NCBI GenBank assembly: GCA_013076295.1
Contig: RQOL01000878.1
Span: 1-64,000 of the forward strand
Source of the DNA: Sanderia malayensis
Taxonomy: Eukaryota > Cnidaria > Scyphozoa > Semaeostomeae > Pelagiidae
DNA: 64,000 bases
Direction: 5' to 3'
Shown piece after piece: positions 56,752-64,000 of the stretch (positions are counted from its first letter, which is position 1; each line of letters starts with the position of its first letter). Under the pieces are notes generated by a model. It ran no database searches. It saw only the letters and a program-made list of their open reading frames with translations, and was not told the origin of the DNA. The position numbers and the translations under genes were made by a program.

Positions 56752-58830
56752 CTACAAAAAAGCCTTCACCATGGCCATTTCCGACATCTCTGGCACTAAT
56801 AATATCCTGCACGACCTGGGCAACAATTTCCTTTCCCGTTGAAATATCTCTTGCGTTTCCTGGAAAAGCATTGTTACCGTAATCTTTTAATTTTGCTACT
56901 AGACTTTGAGCATGGATGCAGTGAACATTGCACGCTCCTTTGGTTTTTTCTTTGTGGGTGCTGTTAGTAGCAACTTTAATAACATTTGCTAGAGATTCTC
57001 TCAACTTGGCATGTATATGGATTGTCTCCGCCCAGTTGTTGACTGCCTCAATGTTATTACCGTAGCCTAGTCTGTGCGGCCCAACTTGGCACTTTGTTGC
57101 ACCATTGAAAACTTCTGTAATCAAATCACTGTGAATTGCAGAAAAATTGGTTCCACTTAAGCTACCTCCAATTCCCCTAGACTTCAGATCTTTAATTGCA
57201 GGATGGTTAGTTAAATCCAAGTGGGTTAGGTAGACGTGTTGGTAGGTCAAATACGGAGCATTATTAATGTGGTTAAATGCAAAGCAGAAATTGAGCATTT
57301 CTGTCTGAGCTTCCGTGTGAAGCTCATAGTGTCCCTCTCGAATGGCATGAATCAATGAGAGCAAAGACGACACATCTTTCAGATGGATGTAATCAGTTGA
57401 CCTTGGGTACCATGCGTAGTGACAACCAAGTTGTATGTCATGTGAAACTCATTCGATTTCAATATTTGGTTCTCTTTGCCCAGAGAAGGGCATTCACAAA
57501 ACGCTTTGAGTGCTGCACAGAGCTCTTGCATACCTTCCAAAGCTTCCTTAGACCAAAATTGTATCAAGCTGTTAAAACTTTCTTTCAGCAATTGCATGTT
57601 GGTGTAATAGTGGCGACCTTCAATAGCAGCATAAGATGACCCCTCGGCTATGACTCCTGCGTCAATGAACCAATTCTGCAGGCTTAAACATGCATATCGC
57701 TTAAAAGTAGTTTTTGGCCTAACCCAAAGTTGATGAAAGCCACCCATTATAAGGATAACATGTTGTCAGGATAACATGTTGTAACTTGTCAGGGCTTTTC
57801 CATATGATGTGGATAAGTTTTGCATAAACTTGCTCATCTGCATGTATAAAAATATGGTTCAAGCTCAGGCTGTCCATCATTACTGGTAAATCGTCAATAA
57901 ACTTCTTGCAAACATCGTAGTCAGGGGGCTCGGGGATTGTCGGCAAGTATTCTATGATCGATTTATCGTGGCTGGATTGAAAGGGTGTTTTGTTATGAGG
58001 CATCCAGGATCCATTTTGTTCTTTTTCCGCTTCATCCGAAAAAAAAGTTGAAAAAAAGGAAAACAATGCACTAAAGAATGACTTCCCGTATCTTTGTATT
58101 GTGGGAATGTTTGAGGTGACACTCATTTCCCCAACTCGTACTCTGGAATTTCTAACCTATCACAATACTCATTTGTCATGCAATGATTCGTTTGCTCTTC
58201 AAGAGACTCACATTTTATAACTGACTGAAATACCATCATATTTGTATCATGACTTGTGTCTTTTCCTGTAGCAGTTTCTTGCCTACCACCGTTATTATCA
58301 AGAGTAACCTGTCTTGCAATACCTTTCTTTAGGTTTTTAGGAACATTTGAGCATTGCCTCACCTCATCAGCTCAAAACTTGTTTGGTTCTCTTATAAAAC
58401 CATATGGTATTGAATGATTAAGTTTATGAAGGATTGTTATCGCTTCTTTTCGTCCAGTAAAACGGTGAAGTGTCATTCCTGTTACTATTTGCTTCGGCGA
58501 ACATTCTTTTAGTGCCAATGACTCCCAGTCTGATGCAAGTGACCATATCTCGTACCGAGTTGGTGTGAGGGAGTTATTGCATATCAACTTTCTGTAGCAT
58601 TAAAGTTGGGATTTATGGCTGCAAAAACTGCGTTGTATAGTTCTTTCATTGGACCTTTTTTGAAAACATTTTCAGTTTCAGAGGCTGTCAAGGGAAATTT
58701 TATCTTGTTATGCCGTACCTCTGCCAATGTGTCTTCCAAACGCTTTGATAAAGTCATTGTCTTTCAAGCCAAACCCTTTCAAGGTGGCTACAGAAAATGC
58801 ACAAGGGTCAGTGTCTGCAGAATAAACAAT
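56609..58830 (-). pseudogene. Copy C, DDE/D transposase-like core
   Basis: In order on the minus strand: about 58600-58830 'GFGLKDNDFIKAFGRHI' and 'KGPMKELYNAVFAAINP'; 58372-58587 'IWSLASDWESLAL', 'SPKQIVTGMTLHRFTG'; 58123-58362 'TLDNNGGRQETATGKDTSHD' (candidate first Asp); 57719-58126 'EYLPTIPEPPDYD' and 'HIFIHADEQVYAKLIHIIW' (second Asp); 57379-57747 'NWFIDAGVIAEGSSYAAIEG' (third acid, Asp where Glu is usual); 56609-57373 'YELHTEAQTEMLNFCFAFNH', 'KSRGIGGSLSGTNFSAIHSD'. The landmarks coincide with copy B. Five or more frame changes. Confidence 0.65.
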
Positions 58831-58837
58831 ACTAGGG

Positions 58838-60305
58838 GTCATCACTCGCTTCGCTCGTTCGCCCTAGCCCGTCAAGTAAAAAAAGCTTAATCTGGATGGC
58901 GCACTTCGTGCGCTGCATTCGCTCACGCTCATGCCCCTTTCAACCCCACATACAATGGGTTAGCTCGCTGCGCTCGCCCGTCTATCTATTATCAAGAAAC
59001 ATAGACTGATAGGGCGCACTTCATGCGCTGCATTCGCTTACGCTCATGCCCCTTTCAACCCCACATACAATGGGTTAGCTCGCTGCGCTCGCCTGTCTAT
59101 CTATTATCAAGAAACATTGACTGATAGGGCCGCACTTCGTGCACTGCATTCGCTTACGCTCATGCCCCTTTCAACCCCGCATACAATGGGTTAGCTCGCT
59201 GCCCTCGCCTGTCTATCTATTATCAAGAAACAAAGACTGATAGGGCGCACTTCATGCGCTGCATTCGCTTCGTTCATGCCTCCTTCAACCCCACGTACAA
59301 TGGGTTAGCTCGCTGCGCTCGCCTCTCTATCTATTATCAAGAAACATTGACTGATAGGGCGTACTTCGTGTGTTGCATTCACTTCGCTCATGCCTCTTTC
59401 AACCCCACGTACAATGGGTTAGCTCGCTGCGCTCGCCTGTGTATCTATTATCAAGAAACATTGACTGATAGGGCGCACTTCGTGCGCTGCATTCGCTTCG
59501 CTCATGCCTCTGCCTACTCCTCTTGCAACAGTTTGGCTCGCTTCGCTCGCCTGATAACCCCTTATCATAATTTGTTTATTAAAACTTTGGGCTTGTTTAC
59601 ATTAGGCCTAAGCGTCGCAAGCTTGCCAAAGCAACAATGGCGGTCGCCTACTGCCTAAACTACAACTATCTCACTCAAAAAAAAAAGCTATTACCTGTGT
59701 TCTCAATTGTTTCCTGTAATTTTCCAGAGGTCTCTCAAACATTTAGCAAATCTTTACAAAGATCATTCAGGTCGTAAAACACGTTGAAAGGCGCCCAGTT
59801 ATCCTTTGTGTGCAAAACAAAAACACACGTCTTCTCCAAAAGTACCTACTGTTCAACCACGAGGGCAAATTTGCATGATAACGAAAATTGTGTGACTGTT
59901 CATGTGAAGTCGCGAAAGAGCCAATCAAATTACAGGAAAAGGCAAGTCGGGTCACGTGAAGAGCGAATACTCTGTTCGAAAATGGAGTTCGGGACGCGAA
60001 TTTGGAAGTTTCGCCAGCGTAAACCGTTGTTTTTTCGTGATAGCACAATTAGTAGGATAATTAATGGAATAACTCTAAAATTCTTTTCAAATAGGCTTCC
60101 AAAAATAGATAACTTTTGCCCACTCCAGAAACGGAGCCTTTCCATGCAAGTGTCAACCTTGTGGGCCCCCATTGAAAAAAGCCTTATTGATCACCCATTG
60201 GCCGTTTCGGCCCATTGTTTTTGCGTGTTCGACCTATTGTTTCGGGTCGAATCTATTGTTTTTGGCAAGAAAGTGCGTCATCATGTGACCTCCGCAGAAT
60301 AGTAA
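58838..60305. repeat. Dispersed repeat R, copy 2, with 115-bp minisatellite
   Basis: 58838-59560 is a tandem array of about 5.5 units (unit starts 114-116 bp apart at 58957, 59072, 59188, 59302, 59416). Each unit contains GGGTTAGCTCGCTGCGCTCGCC, TTATCAAGAAACA, and the small palindrome GCGCACTTCGTGCGC. The rest (59580-60305) is the inverted match of 37140-37830. It sits inside copy C. A central tandem array in a non-autonomous element resembles Helitron-like HINE/'pearl' elements, but I found no diagnostic ends. Confidence 0.85.
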
Positions 60306-60372
60306 TATTAGAAGTTGTCTACCAGATGCAAAAATGCCAAGATCTTCGCCAAAGTGTTCTTGGAGAGCTTGC

Positions 60373-61544
60373 TTTGGTTTTTTGTGTGTCACAAACAGCA
60401 GGAGGAAACAATTGCTCCTAACTTAAGATCTTTGAATAGGTCAGAAAGTAAGAAGGCTGAATTTTTTTGGATGATTGCTATCAAAACTTTCGAGAGAAAT
60501 TCAGAAAAAATATCTTGTGACATACCCCTTTCTTCTCCTTAGGACTCTTCTTTTTGTGAAAGACCCGGCTTTATTGCAAATTTAACATAGCATTATGATG
60601 ATAGAATACATCAGCGGCATAAATGCCGTGCGCTTCTCCTAACAGTATCATTTGAAGTCTTGTTGCGACAGTGTGCCATCTATGATGGGTGTCATCCAGG
60701 TACATCCCCATTCTTTCTCTCAGTCTATTTGAAGATAATTTTTCGCAACGGCGAATCAAGCTACCCGCACCATCAGCTTTGTTGTCAGATTTTCTCTTTT
60801 CATTACAAATAAAGCATAACCTTTTTGTTGTCAAATACTCACTAACTGACCTTCAGGTGGTAAATCTAATGCTTTTATTTTCAGATTCTTCAACCTTTGA
60901 GCAGCAATTCACATCTGGTCTGGTACCATATCTTTTCAAGGAAATATTTGCATTTGTTCATAATGTTGCTCGGCAACTAGCATGTACAATACAAACAGGG
61001 GTAGATTGGTCTTTAATTTGTGAAAACGAGCAAGTAAACAGAAATTTACCATCGTCATAGGGTATGTTAATGTCTTTCCACCTCTCTGCTTGCTCGATAA
61101 AGGCAGGCCGGCCATTTTCGGTCGAGATCTCTTTTTTTTCATTTTCTTTGAAACTTCTTTCAAAGATAAGGCTATTATCACAGCGCCGATCGTTGGTGCT
61201 TAAATACGCTGTGGCCATGGAAGATAGTAGGCACTTTACGCAACCAGAAGACTAACACTAACGTTAATTCATCACATGGTCAGGTGACTAATGCTTGAGT
61301 TCCTGTCGTCATACGGAAGAGCGTGATGTGCTAACACTCATTGGGCCACAGGGGCACGAGATTCTAATATAAATCAGGCATAGAAAATCGAGAAATTGCC
61401 CTTTTTCTTTGAGAAAAGTTAAAATAGGCTGGTATTAAAGGATAGTAAACGATGGAAGTTTTGGGGCACGTGAGGGGATACACATTGATGTAATGCCCAT
61501 TGGGATGTTTCACAATGACAGTTTGTCCTTGCATGGAATGAATT
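60373..61544. repeat. Large inverted repeat, left arm
   Basis: Reverse complement of 62829-64000 (positions sum to 124373) with about eight differences over 1172 bp. It contains the end of the Pif1-like helicase and the start of copy C. The spacer is 61545-62828. Confidence 0.97.
60571..61218 (-). pseudogene. Copy C, N-terminal cysteine/histidine module
   Basis: 60958-61218 from ATG 61218: 'FIEQAERWKDINIPYDDGKF' and 'CIVHASCRATL' (H..C), a stop near 60958, then 60571-60834 'KRLCFICNEKRKSD' (C-x2-C), 'LIRRCEKLSS', 'LLGEAHGIYAADVFYHHNAM' (YH). This parallels copy B 44397-45080 and is the family's zinc-binding N-terminus. Frame breaks between pieces. The right-hand inverted arm at 63155-63802 holds a second copy. 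Confidence 0.6.
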
Positions 61545-62668
61545 GTTGTGATTTGTCCATTGACAAAGCCTTGAGGTTTGTCACAATTTTCCAGGAGCAT
61601 TACAGGTAATCCATTAAATATTCTTGTTTTTTGTTGCTTTACAGTGCAGGAAATTACGTTTATTGTTGGTTTACTTGTGATGCTTGAGATTATGGCAGAG
61701 TTTATAATGTTGCTAAAAGCGTTACTAACTGTTAGAAAGATATGTGATGGAAATTGTTGGTGAATATGAACAATGATGTCTTCTGTAACAGGAGTGTGAC
61801 ACAAAATACAATCTTGTTGTAGTATTTGGAGTGTATTCTCCGTGGATTGACAATATTTAATGTTTTGCAAAAAATTCAGTAATATATTGTCATTGATGCG
61901 GGATTGCTGTTTTAAATTATACTGATGAGAAAGTTCAAGGAAAATTGGGTCACCCTTAATTGAAGAGACTTGTGATACCTTTCCATCAATGGTACCAATT
62001 GGGTGTTGTTGTAAGAAGTCTCCACACATTACAACAATTTGTCTCACTGGTAATGTGTTGACTGTGTGGGCAATGTGTGAAACGTTTGCTCTAGAGATTT
62101 GAGAGATTTCATCAATAAAAATGGCATCATAAAAACCAATGTCCTAGTTGATAGAGCTTTTAGCTTTACTTTCTGCAGGGATTCGGAACAAAGAATGAAT
62201 TGTTTCTGTGGTTATATTATCACCATAAAGGGATTAGTAAATACAGGCTAAAGCGCCAGTTGCTGTTGCTATAACAATGGAGTGTTTCTTCAAGAGGGAT
62301 AGCTGTATGCAGCATTGCATTGTATAGCTCTTGCCAGTTCCAGGATCTCCTGTTAGAACAAGGTATTTCCGCCAGTCAGGTGTGGTTGTTTTATTGTTGT
62401 TGTAATATGTTGTGCGGGCAACTAAGGTATCTTTAAAGAGGTTATAAAAGACAAGTTGTAATCCTTTTAACTGAATAGCTGGGTCTTTTGAGTTAGCAAT
62501 GTTTAATGTTGAAGTTTTCGGGAGGACATGGAAGGAATGTGCAGTAAGAATATCTTTCAAGCTTTGAAGGTAAGAAAGAACATTCCTAATAAAGAATGTT
62601 TTGTGTCCTTCAGATTCGAGCATTTTTTCGAAGGAGTCAGGTTGTAACTGGTTGGGTATGAAAGACAT
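61364..62668 (-). pseudogene. Pif1-like superfamily 1 helicase, two in-frame stops
   Basis: One minus-strand frame from ATG 62668 to 61364, broken by stops at 62234-62236 and 62144-62146. Walker A 'LTGDPGTGKSYTMQ' (about 62310-62350), Walker B 'AIFIDEISQIS' (about 62090-62130), motif III 'VVMCGDFLQQHPI' (about 62000-62040), then 'HSMQGQTVIVKHPNGH'. It ends 'YPLIPAYF', where the 'TIHK.QGQT' motif VI of Pif1 should follow, so the C-terminus is truncated. Pif1-type enzymes unwind DNA and occur in Helitrons and other mobile elements. The stop at 61364 is 145 bp upstream of the copy C start on the same strand. Confidence 0.82.
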
Positions 62669-62828
62669 CGCTTTAATAAAATAAGAAATTGGTTTTGTGG
62701 TTGAACAACATTTGGAGGAGGCAAAATTAACGCTAAAGATGAATTTGGATAATTTACCATCAGTAGCTGGATAAGGTAAAGGGGCTTAAAAAAGAACAGT
62801 ATGACACTCCCACAAAAAACAGGGGTGC

Positions 62829-63009
62829 TATTCATTCCATGCAAGGACAAACTGTCATTGTGAAACATCCCAATGGGCATTAAATCAATGTGTATCCCCT
62901 CACGTGCCCCAAAACTTCCATCGTTTACTATCCTTTAATACCAGCCTATTTTAACTTTTCTCAAAGAAAAAGGGCAATTTCTCGATTTTCTATGCCTGAT
63001 TTATATTAG
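62829..63009 (+). pseudogene. Second copy of the Pif1-like helicase C-terminus (right arm)
   Basis: The plus strand reads 'HSMQGQTVIVKHPNGH' through 'YPLIPAYF' with one substitution relative to 61364-61544. The helicase body is absent because the inverted repeat begins here. Confidence 0.8.
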
Positions 63010-63154
63010 AATCTCGTGCCCCTGTGGCCCAATGAGTGTTAGCACATCACGCTCTTCCGTATGACGACAGGAACTCAAGCATTAGTCACCTGACCATGTG
63101 ATGAATTAACGTTAGTGTTAGTCTTCTGGTTGCGTAAAGTGCCTACTATCTTCC

Positions 63155-63802
63155 ATGGCCACAGCGTATTTAAGCACCAACGATCGGCGCTGTGATAATA
63201 GCCTTATCTTTGAAAGAAGTTTCAAAGAAAATGAAAAAAAAGAGATCTCGACCGAAAATGGCGGGCCTGCCTTTATCGAGCAAGCAGAGAGGTGGAAAGA
63301 CATTAACATACCCTATGACGATGGTAAATTTCTGTTTACTTGCTCGTTTTCACAAATTAAAGACCAATCTACCCCTTTTTGTATTGTACATGCTAGTTGC
63401 CGAGCAACATTATGAACAAATGCAAATATTTCCTTGAAAAGATATGGTACCAGACCAGATGTGAATTGCTGCTCAAAGGTTGAAGAATCTGAAAATAAAA
63501 GCATTAGATTTACCACCTGAAGGTCAGTTAGTGAGTATTTGACAACAAAAAGGTTATGCTTTATTTGTAATGAAAAGAGAAAATCTGACAACAAAGCTGA
63601 TGGTGCGGGTAGCTTGATTCGCCGTTGCGAAAAATTATCTTCAAATAGACTGAGAGAAAGAATGGGGATGTACCTGGATGACACCCATCATAGATGGCAC
63701 ACTGTCGCAACAAGACTTCAAATGATACTGTTAGGAGAAGCGCATGGCATTTATGCCGCTGATGTATTCTATCATCGTAATGCTATGTTAAATTTGCAAT
63801 AA
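63155..63802 (+). pseudogene. Second copy of the copy C N-terminal module (right arm)
   Basis: Mirror of 60571-61218 with a few substitutions (for example G for R in 'ENGGPAF', H to R in 'YHRNAM'). It keeps the same internal stop near 63413, so the break predates the inverted duplication. The gene may continue beyond 64000. Confidence 0.6.
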
Positions 63803-64000
63803 AGCCGGTTCTTTCACAAAAAGAAGAGTCCTAAGGAGAAGAAAGGGGTATGTCACAAGATATTTTTTCTGAATTTCTCTCAAAAGTTTTGATAGCAATC
63901 ATCCAAAAAAATTCAGCCTTCTTACTTTCTGACCTATTCAAAGATCTTAAGTTAGGAGCAATTGTTTCCTCCTGCTGTTTGTGACACACAAAAAACCAAA

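Larger units (their letters stand above)
55104..61218 (-). mobile_element. Transposase/FEN1-like family, copy C (Academ-like), split by repeat R
   Basis: A minus-strand gene from ATG 61218 to about 55104. N-terminal zinc module at 60571-61218, then the 1.46-kb repeat R (58838-60305), then the core (56609-58830) and nuclease (55543-56456). Both outer parts have the same orientation and the expected order, so one gene was interrupted rather than two copies meeting. A Pif1-like helicase lies 145 bp upstream on the same strand. Confidence 0.65.
62829..64000. repeat. Large inverted repeat, right arm, runs off the window
   Basis: Partner of 60373-61544. The inner border is at ATTCATTCCATG; the outer border lies beyond 64000. 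Confidence 0.97.

Noticed and set aside
58838..59560. CRISPR-like array
   Set aside because: The 115-bp units are continuous repeats without unique spacers, and the context is an animal nuclear genome.
58838..59658. A 134-codon open stretch with a repeated 'RCARL.IYYQETLTDRA' peptide
   Set aside because: It is a translation of the 115-bp minisatellite, not a repeat protein.

Overview
This window looks like repeat-dense nuclear DNA from an invertebrate animal. It is AT-rich. Coding stretches are short and broken by stops and frameshifts, and almost every recognisable one belongs to a transposable element: Ty3/Gypsy, Ty1/Copia, BEL/Pao, CR1/Jockey-like LINEs, piggyBac, Tc1/mariner, MULE-like, THAP-type (ISL2EU- and Kolobok-like), Helitron, and a transposase/FEN1-like nuclease family that I take to be Academ-like. 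BEL/Pao is animal-restricted. The family mix resembles what I recall from cnidarians, but I cannot prove the clade from sequence alone. I found no operon, rRNA, tRNA or CRISPR, and no complete host gene; one possible host exon lies at 6215-6450.

Layout. 1-1.75 kb: minus-strand Gypsy element cut by the window edge. 2.2 kb: LINE tail. 4.8-6.9 kb: decayed copy A of the transposase/FEN1-like family with a CXC cysteine-rich tail. 7.2-9.0 kb: MULE-like transposase with a SWIM finger. 9.9-19.6 kb: a nested stack in which a Copia element is split by a piggyBac element (CTAA on both sides), whose first exon is split by a BEL/Pao element (344-bp LTRs, ATCAT target duplication). The 5' part of the piggyBac also holds a SWIM-type fragment and a THAP transposase fragment. 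17,243-31,597: a 7.18-kb tandem duplication at about 99.9% identity with ATTG microhomology at the junction. Each unit carries the THAP fragment, the Copia tail, an internally deleted Gypsy element (GTTAT target duplication), a MADF-like remnant and a LINE.

31.8-41 kb: TTAA-flanked and other inverted-repeat elements, a LINE with an ATGT tail, and half of a widely spaced inverted repeat family. 41.4-47.8 kb: copy B of the transposase/FEN1-like family (minus strand), interrupted by a 2.3-kb insertion that contains a Tc1/mariner transposase and is flanked by 206-bp direct repeats. 49.1-50.8 kb: Kolobok-like element with long terminal inverted repeats and a THAP remnant. 51.3 kb: Helitron fragment. 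53.2-54.2 kb: 502-bp tandem duplication. 55.1-61.2 kb: copy C of the transposase/FEN1-like family, interrupted by a minisatellite-bearing repeat (58.84-60.3 kb). 61.4-62.7 kb: Pif1-like helicase directly upstream of copy C. The last 1.17 kb is an inverted copy (about 99.3% identical) of the helicase end plus the copy C start.

The strongest candidate for an interesting system is the family represented by copies A, B and C. It joins a DDE/D-like core (B and C) to a complete FEN1/XPG-type acidic motif series (best seen across B and C), and in A to a CXC tail. In copy C a Pif1 helicase sits 145 bp upstream on the same strand. It most resembles the Academ superfamily (AcademX/AcademH lineages). 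That assignment rests on my memory of those families and needs a profile search.
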